Below are positions 15,578 through 23,700 of a stretch of 29,534 nucleotides of DNA, in pieces; the stretch's first letter is position 1, and each line of letters starts with the position of its first letter. This stretch comes from Bacteroidales bacterium. GTDB taxonomy: Bacteria > Bacteroidota > Bacteroidia > Bacteroidales > Bacteroidaceae. Under the pieces are notes generated by a model. That model made no database searches. It saw nothing but the letters and a program-made list of their open reading frames with translations, and was not told the origin of the DNA. The translations under genes were made by a program, and so were the position numbers. The stretch lies in assembly GCA_004556745.1 (NCBI GenBank), contig SFFY01000026.1, forward strand, positions 1 through 29,534, given 5' to 3'.

Positions 15578-15745
15578 CGACATTTCCCAATAAAAACGCG
15601 CATTTTGCGCTAAGAAACCCCGTTTTTATGGAAATTTGATGTTTTTGAAGCGATACTGCAGTTAGTAGGGCGGCACAAAAGAGCCACGAAACACGCTTTC
15701 CTACCCGCCCGCACCTTTGCCAGCCCGTGGCACAACTGCGCGCGT

Positions 15746-15826
15746 TTTGGCGAAACGGATTTATTGTCTTATCTTTGCATCAGCAGAAAGAGGAAGATCG
15801 AGGGCTTTTCCTCTTTCTGCGTTTTT
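15746..15826 (+). ncRNA. Orphan promoter plus terminator hairpin, possible very short RNA
   Basis: TTTG at 15746-15749, a 20-nt spacer and TATCTTTG at 15770-15777 form a near-ideal promoter. Transcription should start near 15784. At that point a 13-bp perfect stem (15783-15795 with 15808-15820) begins, followed by gttttt. No gene fits between start site and terminator, so the predicted transcript is about 43 nt and nearly all hairpin. It may be a small RNA or the remains of a deleted gene such as a tRNA. Confidence 0.4.
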
Positions 15827-16124
15827 GGTGCAAACTATCCTATATGAGCGGAAAAATTATCTTATAGGATCGTGAAAATTATAAGCAAGCCCGTAAAAAT
15901 TTGCTCCTTGATAGTTTTTACGATGTGCTTGAAAGTGATAATTTTCTCTGATTTCATCGAAAATTTCTCGGAGCAAATATCCATTATCTTAATTATCCCT
16001 AAACTTTCACGCCGCGCCGCCTTAACGATTGCAAACGCGCCTTCAACGCTCTGCGCAGAGAGCGGAAAGGCATTAACAAGTTTTGGATTTTTCCATATTT
16101 TCTGCTGCGCTCGGCAAGTGTTAA
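15827..16124. other. Non-coding spacer with hairpins shared with the 4.8-5.7 kb spacer
   Basis: No credible gene is seen. It holds an 8-bp inverted pair atcctata/tataggat (15837-15844/15863-15870), a cgtaaaaa/tttttacg pair (15892-15899/15915-15922) and an aattttc/gaaaatt pair (15940-15946/15959-15965). The word gcggaaaaattatctt (about 15848-15863, plus tatatga before it) and ctgatttcatcg (about 15948-15959) recur at about 5343-5364 and 4945-4956. Confidence 0.6.
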
Positions 16125-16345
16125 GTGCCTGGAAAGCACTACGGAGCGAAGCGACGATAACCGGGCACGAAGTGCTCGGTAGAGGCTATTGCAATGGTTC
16201 TGCCTGGAAGGCAGTACGCCTGTGGCGATGTATAAGATGCATGTCCTGTGGCGTAGTGCCTTCCAGGCACAATCATCTCATTACACCCTACCGAGCACTT
16301 CGTGCCCGGTTATCGTCGCTTTGCTCCGTACTGCCTTCCAGGCAG
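16125..16345. repeat. Nested REP-like inverted repeat (58-bp arms, 20-bp inner arms)
   Basis: 16125-16182 and 16288-16345 are inverted copies of 58 bp with 4 mismatches (93%). Inside them 16201-16220 and 16250-16269 are inverted copies of 20 bp with 1 mismatch. All four arms carry the same hairpin core tgcctggaaggca (or its complement). The arms also contain gggcacgaagtgctcgg. The region has an open frame on the plus strand, but its composition and lack of any recognisable product argue that it is not a gene. A partial core (agtgccttccagg) recurs at 5733-5745. Confidence 0.85.
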
Positions 16346-16509
16346 TTAATACCTTTATCAATCGTGAGTTTCGTGGCAAAAAAACAACTCGTGCCAATTT
16401 CCCTACCGTCAATGTTTCAAGTCCACAAAATTGCGCGAATACTGATACAATTAGCAGGCAAAAAACAATTAGCTGCCTATAAGGAGCAATGCGTTTTATA
16501 AATAAGTCG

Positions 16510-16517
16510 TACATTTG
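16510..16517 (+). promoter_or_regulatory. -7 box for the gldH-cysQ operon (TACATTTG)
   Basis: TACATTTG matches TAnnTTTG exactly and lies 14 nt upstream of the gldH-like ATG, so the leader would be only about 7 nt. No convincing -33 box is seen. Either the transcript is almost leaderless or translation begins at a later codon. Confidence 0.45.
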
Positions 16518-16530
16518 CACGTAGAAAATT

Positions 16531-17019
16531 ATGCGTTTCCATAGTTTGAAAATATATTTCGCCCTATGCTTAGGCCTGCTTGCCGCACTGGCTGCGGGCT
16601 GCCGCCGCGATGCCGCCGCCTATCAGTATGGCAATGTGTCGGTGGACGGATGGGACTCGGGCGACACAGTGGTTTTGTACGTGCCGCCCCTCGAACAGGG
16701 CGGCGCATACGCCATGCAGCTCGGGTTACGCACCTCGAACACCGTGCCCTACCCGTTTCGGGAACTGTGGCTCACGGTGAAGCAGGAATGGGCATCGGGG
16801 CAGACGTTCGCCGACACCCTGCAATGCACCCTCGCCACGCCAGCCGGCGATGCATCCGGCAAGGGTGTGGCACTCAATCAGTACGAATTTGCCCTACCCG
16901 TGCGCCAACTCGCCAAAGGCGACAGCGCACGCATCTGCATCAACCACATCATGCGGCAAGACCTCTTGCCGGGCATCACGGACGTGGGGATAAGGCTGGA
17001 GGCAAAGAAAGACGAATGA
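16531..17019 (+). CDS. gldH: Gliding-motility/T9SS-associated lipoprotein GldH
   Basis: 162 aa, the usual GldH length. The lipobox LAALAAGC gives the acylated Cys at residue 24. The next residues are RRDA without the Lys/acidic export signal, consistent with a periplasm-facing lipoprotein. Family marks are YAMQLGLRTSNTVPYPFREL (the R..Y-P-F segment) and near the C terminus HIMRQDLLPGITDVGIRLE, close to the conserved M-R-x-x-x-L-P-G-I-x-D-V-G-I motif. GldH is needed for gliding in Flavobacterium and is widespread in non-gliding Bacteroidetes with T9SS. It fits the T9SS-type tails of three proteins in this window. It is followed 36 nt later by cysQ, which is not the neighbour I would expect. 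Confidence 0.85.
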   Translation: MRFHSLKIYFALCLGLLAALAAGCRRDAAAYQYGNVSVDGWDSGDTVVLYVPPLEQGGAYAMQLGLRTSNTVPYPFRELWLTVKQEWASGQTFADTLQCTLATPAGDASGKGVALNQYEFALPVRQLAKGDSARICINHIMRQDLLPGITDVGIRLEAKKDE

Positions 17020-17055
17020 TTTTTTCAAAAACAAAGATACACAATAATTATATAT

Positions 17056-17886
17056 ATGACTCTCTCGCAACTGAAAGCATACGCCGACTTGGCAGCCGAG
17101 GCCGCCGTCAAGGCAGGACAGGCCATCATGGAAGTATATGAAAGCCCCGAAACCGACTGGGAAGTGGAGCGCAAGGCGGACAACTCGCCCCTGACGCTGG
17201 CCGACCGCAAGGCGCACGCTGTGATTTGTGGCTATCTGCGTGAAACGCCGTTCCACGTATTGAGCGAAGAGGGGCGGCACGCCGACTACGCAGAGCGCAA
17301 AGACGTGGAAACAATGTGGATCGTGGACCCGCTGGACGGCACGAAGGAGTTTCTGAAACGCAACGGCGAGTTTACCGTCAACATCGCACTCTGCCACGAA
17401 GGCAGCCCCGTAGTGGGCGCAATCTATGTGCCGGCACGCCGCCAACTGTATACGGGCATCGTCTGCGCCGATGAGAGCGAGGCTTTCCGCAAAACTCTTG
17501 GCGAGGATTTTGAACCCGTGAGTTGCGAGAAATTGCCCTTGAAAGGCGGCGCGGCGCACAGGATGGGCGGCGGCACATTCGTGGTGGTGGCTTCGCGCTC
17601 GCACCTCAGCGAGGAAACAGAGCAGTTCGTGGAGCGTATGCGCAGCGAACACGGCAATGTAGAGTTGCGCTCGGCGGGCAGTTCTCTAAAAATCTGCCTT
17701 GTGGCTGAGGGCGAAGCTGACGTTTACCCGCGCCTCGCGCCCACCATGGAGTGGGACACGGCTGCGGGGCAGGCAGTGGCTGAAGCCGCCGGCTGCAGCG
17801 TTACGGATGCCGGGAACGGGCAGCCGCTGCGCTACAACAAGGAGGATTTGCACAATCCGTATTTTATAGTTGCGCCTAAGAAATAA
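17056..17886 (+). CDS. cysQ: 3'(2'),5'-bisphosphate nucleotidase CysQ
   Basis: 276 aa, cytosolic Mg-dependent phosphatase of the inositol monophosphatase superfamily that removes the 3'-phosphate from PAP (and PAPS), recycling the by-product of sulfate assimilation. Metal and catalytic motifs are in order: DNSPLTLADRKAH (42-54), VLSEEGRH with Glu71/72, WIVDPLDGTKEF (88-99; Asp91, Asp94, Gly95, Thr96) and the C-terminal EWDTAAGQA (232-240; Asp234). It lies 11 nt before an SLC13-type permease. In Bacteroides-type genomes cysQ and such a permease commonly sit with cysD/cysN/cysC, which are absent here. CysQ identity is strong. Confidence 0.95.
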   Translation: MTLSQLKAYADLAAEAAVKAGQAIMEVYESPETDWEVERKADNSPLTLADRKAHAVICGYLRETPFHVLSEEGRHADYAERKDVETMWIVDPLDGTKEFLKRNGEFTVNIALCHEGSPVVGAIYVPARRQLYTGIVCADESEAFRKTLGEDFEPVSCEKLPLKGGAAHRMGGGTFVVVASRSHLSEETEQFVERMRSEHGNVELRSAGSSLKICLVAEGEADVYPRLAPTMEWDTAAGQAVAEAAGCSVTDAGNGQPLRYNKEDLHNPYFIVAPKK

Positions 17887-17897
17887 TATTTTAAAAC

Positions 17898-19472
17898 ATG
17901 AGTTCATCCGCCATATTCGTCACCGTCGTCGTGGTGCTGCTGCTCGTGGCACTCATCAAGGAGTGGCTGCGCCCGGGGCTGATATTGTTTTCCGGTGCCG
18001 TGGTATTCCTTTGCGCCGGCATTCTAACCCCGTCGGAGGTAGTGGCAGGCTTTTCCAACAAAGGTATGATTACCGTTGCGCTGCTCTTTCTCGTGAGCGA
18101 GGGCGTGCGGCGCTCGGGATTGCTGGAAAAGATGCTCTACCGCCTGCTGCCCGCCAAACGCTGTGGCGAGCGCAAGGCATTGTTCAGCATGATGCCGATG
18201 GTATCGTTCATCTCGGCCTTCCTCAACAACACGCCCGTGGTGGTCATCTTCGCCCCCATGGTGAAGCGTTGGGCAGAGCGCGTGGGTATTCCTGCCACGA
18301 AACTGCTCATCCCGCTGTCGTTTGCCACCATTCTCGGCGGGCTTTGCACACTGATCGGCACGTCCACAAATCTCGTGGTCCACGGCATGGCGCTCGATGA
18401 AGCCGCCGCAAATCCCACGCTCGGGCTGCGCGGGCTGAATATGTTTGAGTTGGGCAAAATAGGGTTAATCATCGCCCTTGTCGGCACGGTCTACATCATC
18501 ATCGCCGCCAAATACCTGCTGCCGGCGCGACGCGAAGAGCGCGGCGACTTGGAACAGGAGAACCCCAATTCCAAATACTTCCGCGTGGAACTGGTGCTCG
18601 GCGCACGCTTCCCCGCCATCAACAAACGCATCTTCGACTTCGATTTCAAAGAAAAATATGGCGCCACCCTCTTAGAGCTCAAGCGCAACGGCCAAACGCT
18701 CCTTATGCACGATATGCGCAAGGAGCATTTCCGCGAAGGCGACACGGTGGTGGTGCTGGCCGACGACAAATTTATGCGCAACTGGGGCGACTCCTCTTTC
18801 TTCCTGCTCGTAGCCGACACCCGCCAGAAGGAACCCGCGATGGGGCGCAAGAAGCGCTGGTTTACCATCGTGCTGCTCGCGCTCATGATATTCGGCGCCG
18901 CCATCGGCGAGTTGCCGTGGGCGCAAGGGCTTGTGCCGGGCATGAAGTTCGACATGTTCTTCTTCGTCTGCGTAGTGACGGTGATTATGGCGGTGATGAA
19001 CATCTTCCCCGCCCGCAAGTACACGAAATTTATCTCTTGGGACATTCTCATCACCATAGCCTCGGCCTTCGCTATCAGCAAGGCGATGCAAAATTCGGGC
19101 ATGGCCGATGCCGTGGCATCGTGGGCTGTGGGACTTAGCAGGGAACACGGCAGCTACGTGCTGCTCGGCGTGGTGTTTTTCATCACGAGCGTCGCCACGG
19201 AACTGATGACCAACAATGCCGCCGCCGCGCTGGCATTCCCCATCTCCATATCCATGGCGCAGCATCTTGGAGTTAGCCCCATGCCTTTCATAGTTTGCAT
19301 CTGCGTGGCCGCTTCCGCCAGTTTCTGCACGCCTATCGGCTATCAAACAAACCTAATCGTGCAAGGCGTGGGTAACTACCGCTTCGGCGATTTCATCAAG
19401 ATAGGCCTGCCGCTCAACCTCATCGTCATGACCCTGAGTATCTGGCTCATTCCCGTATTCTGGCCTTTCTGA
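17898..19472 (+). CDS. SLC13/DASS-family anion permease with an RCK_C domain, probable sulfate transporter
   Basis: 524 aa inner-membrane protein with about 11-12 hydrophobic segments in two homologous halves. Each half has the divalent-anion:Na+ symporter marks: FLNNTPVVVIF (108-118) with GTSTNLVVHG (154-163), and LMTNNAAAALAF (436-447) with GYQTNLIVQG (481-490). Between the halves a soluble TrkA-C/RCK_C-like domain (about 228-292) contains ELKRNGQTLLMHD and EGDTVVVLADD. Many relatives carry two RCK_C domains and are nearer 600 aa; only one is seen here. Its place directly after cysQ suggests sulfate uptake, but thiosulfate or dicarboxylate substrates cannot be excluded. The stop is followed by an 8-nt repeat array. 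Confidence 0.9.
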   Translation: MSSSAIFVTVVVVLLLVALIKEWLRPGLILFSGAVVFLCAGILTPSEVVAGFSNKGMITVALLFLVSEGVRRSGLLEKMLYRLLPAKRCGERKALFSMMPMVSFISAFLNNTPVVVIFAPMVKRWAERVGIPATKLLIPLSFATILGGLCTLIGTSTNLVVHGMALDEAAANPTLGLRGLNMFELGKIGLIIALVGTVYIIIAAKYLLPARREERGDLEQENPNSKYFRVELVLGARFPAINKRIFDFDFKEKYGATLLELKRNGQTLLMHDMRKEHFREGDTVVVLADDKFMRNWGDSSFFLLVADTRQKEPAMGRKKRWFTIVLLALMIFGAAIGELPWAQGLVPGMKFDMFFFVCVVTVIMAVMNIFPARKYTKFISWDILITIASAFAISKAMQNSGMADAVASWAVGLSREHGSYVLLGVVFFITSVATELMTNNAAAALAFPISISMAQHLGVSPMPFIVCICVAASASFCTPIGYQTNLIVQGVGNYRFGDFIKIGLPLNLIVMTLSIWLIPVFWPF

Positions 19473-19488
19473 TTTTTATTTTAGGACA

Positions 19489-19520
19489 CTTGTTTACTCG
19501 TCTACTTGTCTACTCGTCTA
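19489..19520. repeat. Second tandem 8-nt repeat (cttgtcta type), 4 units
   Basis: Four units (cttgttta, ctcgtcta, cttgtcta, ctcgtcta) run between the permease stop (19472) and the thioesterase ATG (19531). They are the same unit as the array at 2656-2711, with some T-to-C change. Here the array follows a plus-strand gene, so its orientation relative to the upstream gene is opposite. Confidence 0.85.
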
Positions 19521-19530
19521 CTCTTCTGAA

Positions 19531-20001
19531 ATGAAAAAGATAATAAATCCCTTCGTACATCTCGACGGCTACAACTGCTTCGGCTGTGCGCCGTGCAACC
19601 CTTTCGGCGTGAAAATGGAGTTTTTTGAGGACGGCGACGACATTGTGAGCCTTTGGCAACCAACGCCGAACTTCCAAGGCTGGCTCAACACGCTGCACGG
19701 CGGTATTCAGAGCGTGCTGCTCGACGAGATTTGCGGCTGGGTGGTGATGCGCAAGCTGCAAACGGCCGGCGTAACCTCGAAAATGGAAACGCGCTACCTC
19801 CGCCCCGTGAGCACAGAGGGCGGGCAAATCACGCTCCGCGCCCGCATCAAGGAGCAGCGCCGCAACATCGTGCTCATCGAGGCGACCCTCCACAACAGCA
19901 CGGGCGAACTTTGCTCGCAAGCCCTCTGCACCTACTTCACCTTCCCGCCTGAAAAGGCACGCAGCGAAATGCACTTCAGCGGCTGCGAAGTGGAGGAATA
20001 A
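19531..20001 (+). CDS. PaaI-like hotdog-fold thioesterase
   Basis: 156 aa, single hotdog domain. NCFGCAPCNPFGVKMEF (about 15-31) is the N-terminal signature seen in many PaaI-family proteins. LHGGIQSVLLDEICGW (55-70) holds the HGG loop and the Asp65/Glu66 expected at the active site. METRYLRPV (about 86-94) is the central strand. Such enzymes hydrolyse acyl-CoA or acyl-ACP thioesters in the cytosol; the acyl substrate cannot be told. It is 10 nt before the next gene and separated from the permease by the 8-nt repeat, so it may or may not share the cysQ transcript. Confidence 0.88.
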   Translation: MKKIINPFVHLDGYNCFGCAPCNPFGVKMEFFEDGDDIVSLWQPTPNFQGWLNTLHGGIQSVLLDEICGWVVMRKLQTAGVTSKMETRYLRPVSTEGGQITLRARIKEQRRNIVLIEATLHNSTGELCSQALCTYFTFPPEKARSEMHFSGCEVEE

Positions 20002-20011
20002 AAAAAGATGA

Positions 20012-20704
20012 ATGAAAATCATCTGTCACAACATCAACGACAGTCAACAGTGGAAAATCGACAGACTGCTGGCAACAGAGGCTGATGTAATCGTTGTGCC
20101 CGAAATAGCCTGCCCCGAACAAATAACGTTGTCGGAGGGGTACAATATGGCCTGGGAAGGAATAACCTGGAACTTTCGGGGTAAACAAAAATGGAAGGGA
20201 CTGGGCGTTATTTGGAAGAAAGGCAAAGGATTTGTACCTGATTGGTACAACCCCAAACTCTGCTACGGCATACCGCTCATCTACGACGACGTGCTTGTGC
20301 TTGCCTTTTGGCCAACCAAGCGAAAGGACATTTCAGAGAAAAAACTCTATCCGCAAATCGCGCAAGAAATTATTGCCGAATACGCCCCGCACTTCAAAGG
20401 AAAGAAGGTAATCATTACGGGCGATTTTAATTGTTATGTCAATCAGCGCGATTATTCAAAAGAATATGGAGATATTCGGCGCATCGATGAAATCTTGGAA
20501 AACCACGGGCTTTACAGCATCTATCACCGCCAAACCGGCGAAGCCCTCGGCAAAGAAACCACACCGACTTACTATCATTTATTCAAAGAAACTCTGCCGT
20601 TCTTTATTGATTACACATACACCAACCTGCCAGTCAAAAGCTATCGTCTGCTGCCTTGGGACAGCAAAATGAGCGACCATATCGGGCAGGAAATAATTGT
20701 TTGA
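20012..20704 (+). CDS. Endonuclease/exonuclease/phosphatase (EEP)-family protein
   Basis: 230 aa. EEP superfamily landmarks are HNIN near the start (Asn7), VVPEIA (Glu31, metal), the ITGDFNC motif (Asp138, Asn140), FFIDYTYTN (Asp200) and the C-terminal MSDHIGQ (Asp222, His223). All expected catalytic residues are present. There is no signal peptide, so it is likely cytosolic. The family covers DNA repair nucleases, phosphodiesterases and phosphatases, and the exact substrate is not clear. It is shorter than ExoIII and lacks its typical internal motifs. The DNA is visibly more AT-rich than the genes on either side, a possible sign of separate origin. Confidence 0.85.
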   Translation: MKIICHNINDSQQWKIDRLLATEADVIVVPEIACPEQITLSEGYNMAWEGITWNFRGKQKWKGLGVIWKKGKGFVPDWYNPKLCYGIPLIYDDVLVLAFWPTKRKDISEKKLYPQIAQEIIAEYAPHFKGKKVIITGDFNCYVNQRDYSKEYGDIRRIDEILENHGLYSIYHRQTGEALGKETTPTYYHLFKETLPFFIDYTYTNLPVKSYRLLPWDSKMSDHIGQEIIV

Positions 20705-20782
20705 AAATAGTTTTGATTGTTCTTGTTTCATTCAACCGGCACAAATAATTTATCCCCTTACCCAACCAACAGGCGATTGATT

Positions 20783-23700
20783 ATGAACAGATATATTTTG
20801 ATTTTAGGCAAAAAGCTGGCGCTTGCCACATGGCTTTGCGCGGTTTCCATCCTGCCCGTAGTGGCACAGACGTACGAAACGCTTTGGCAAGACGTGCAGG
20901 CAGCGCAGCAGAATAACCTGCCGAAAACCGTCTTGACCGCCGTGCGCCATATCTATGATAAAGCGCAGGCGGAAGGCAACCGCGTGGAGCAGATGAAGGC
21001 GATGCTCGTGCTGGTGCAGCAAGGGTGGACCCTTTCTCCCGACACGGCGCGGGTGTTCATCAAAGAGTTTGAGGCAATGCCCGATGCGCCCGACAGTGCT
21101 GCCGTCAACGCCCTGCGTCACGCTTTGCTCGGTTCGGCTTACACGTGGATCTCGGCAGGCAGAAGCGACACCGCCGCCGTTTCCGCCGCCCGGCGGCATG
21201 TGCGCCAGGCGTTGCAACCGATGGAAACCCTGCGTCGCGCCCGTGCCAAGGACTATCTGCCTCTTTTTACGGTAGAAAAAGACAGCCGGTTGTTCGGCGA
21301 TGACGTGTTGAGCGTCGTGCTGCGCAGCGTATGCGCCGCTAACCTCTTGCCGCGCGAGGAATGTGCCGCTGCCTACGGGCAAGCCATTGCAGGTTACCTT
21401 GCCGACGGCAACCGCCCCGCCGCCCTCTTACTGCGCCTCGACAGCCTTGATGCCGTATCGGCAGACAATTATAATAATATAGAGGTTTTGCGCCGCATGG
21501 TTGCGGACTATGCCGATTTGCCGCAGGCTGTCTATGCCGCCATTGCCCTTAGCCGCGCCTATCAGGCGGCCGATATTCCTCAGGCCGACAGCCTTGCCAA
21601 TGCTGCGGCACGCACGGCGTTGGCACGCTATGGCAAGACCGACGGCGCGGCTGTGCTGCGCAATTTCCTCAAATCGCAGGAGCAGCCAAAGGCTGAAATT
21701 GCCGATATGCCGGCACTTTATCTGCCGGGTCGCGCCTATACCGTCGCCATCAAGGCGCGTAATTTGAAGAAAGTGAGTCTGCGCTTCCTACCTTTGGGAC
21801 TAACCGCCTACGATTATGAGACGGGCGAATGGACGGAAGATAAGTTGCGGAAGATTGCCGGCAAGGCCGTGGCTACGGTGACGAAGACACTTCATGCCAT
21901 GCCGCCATACGCCGAGCAGACTGACAGTCTGACGTTCTGCCTGAACAGTCCCGGCCTTTATCTTTGCGAACTCTTGGCAGACGGGCGTTGCCTTTCGCGT
22001 GAGGTGGTGAGCGTTTCGGCCGTACGTGCCCTGCGCCTGGCCGTGACGGGCAAGGAGACACGGGTGATTTTGGTAGACGGTGCAACAGGCAAGCCCCTCA
22101 AAGGCGGAACCGTCAGGGCATACAACACCACTACGCGCAGCGCACAGACCGCCACCCGTTGCGACAGTACGGGGCAGGCACTGCTGTCGCGCGGAAATTA
22201 CAGTCTGCGCTACTTCGCCTCGCACGGAAAAGATGCCTTTTCACCGGCATTCGGCGTGCCTTCGGGGTTCTTCTACAACGGCAATGCCGATGAACGCTTG
22301 CAGCAGTCGTGGCAAATCTTCACCGACCGCAGTATCTACCGCCCTGGGCAGGCAGTGCGCTTTGGCGGCATCTGTTTCACGCGCCGCGGAGATACGTTCC
22401 AGGCATTGCCAAACTGCCCGATGACCGTGCGCCTCTACGACACCAACCACCGGCAGTTGGCCGAAACCCAACTGTTGACCGATGCCTTCGGTACGGTGAG
22501 CGGCACATTTGCTCTGCCGTCTGCGGTATTGCCCGGTATGTTCAGCATTGAAGCGAAAGCCACGGAGGGCAACGGCTCTGCCTATTGCTCCATTCGCGTG
22601 GAAGAGTACAAACGCCCTGCTTTCACCGTAACCATCGACCAGCCCGCCGCAGCCTATGCGCCCGGCGACACGCTGCGCATCACAGGTGCGGCACGCACTT
22701 ACACGGGACTGCCCGTGAGCGATGCTGAGGTGGCATGGCGGCTATCGGCACGCTCCTACTGGCGTGCCGCCAATGCGGACAATATGCCCCAAGCAGGACA
22801 ATGCACCACCGACTCGGCAGGCCGCTTCTCCCTAAGCATCATTGTGCCGGCAGTGCCAAGCAGGAAGGCGATGCCATACAATATATATATATATGAGTTG
22901 GCGTGCGACGTTACCGCCGAGGGCGGAGAGACCAATTCTGCCTCTTTGTCGCTGCGCACGGCCAGCCGCCGCTCGTGGCTCTCCGCGCAGTGGCCGCAGG
23001 CGATTTGCAAGGAAACGCCGGGCACGGTGCTCGTGCATCGCACGAATGCCGCCGGTGCAGAACTTGGAGGGGAGGGAATGTATCGCATCTTAAAAGACGG
23101 GGCAACCGTCTTTAAGGGCCGATTTGCCGCCGGCGAGCCGTTCAGTACGGTGGAGTTGGCAGGATTGCCTTCCGGCGCGTATGCCGCCGCCCTCGCCGTG
23201 GGCGAAGATACTGACACCGTGCGCTTCACGATTTTCTCCGAGCAAGATGTGCGCACCCCCTCTGCCGACCAGCCCCTCTGGCACTACGTGCGCCCCTCCG
23301 CTGCCCGCGACAGTGCGCTGGTGCTCGTGGGCTCGCCCTGCAAGGACGTTACCCTCTTTTACGACGTGTTCGGCAACGGCCGGCTCGTGGAAAGCCGCCG
23401 CATCGCACTCAATGACACCCTGCTCCGCCTTGAATTGGCATACAAGCCGGAATGGGGCGAAAGCGGCAAGGCGTGGTTTGCGCTGATGCGCGACGGCGAG
23501 TTGCATTCGTTCAGTGTAGACCTTCTGAAACCTGCGCCCAACAAGAGCCTGCGCTTGCAGTGGACCACCTTCCGCTCCGCCCTCACGCCGGGCAAGGAGG
23601 AGCAATGGCGGCTGCGCGTAACGCACCCCGACGGCCGCCCCGCCGATGCCTCTCTCATGGCCACGCTCTACGATGCCTCGCTCGATGCTTTCGGGACAAT

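Noticed and set aside
15872..16501. 209-codon plus-strand open frame
   Set aside because: It spans the hairpin spacer and both arms of the nested inverted repeat, has no ribosome-site context or recognisable domain, and its composition follows the repeats.
20717..20782. Upstream in-frame ATG for the A2M-like gene
   Set aside because: It would place 22 polar residues before a complete signal peptide. The ATG at 20783 gives a normal n-region and hydrophobic core.
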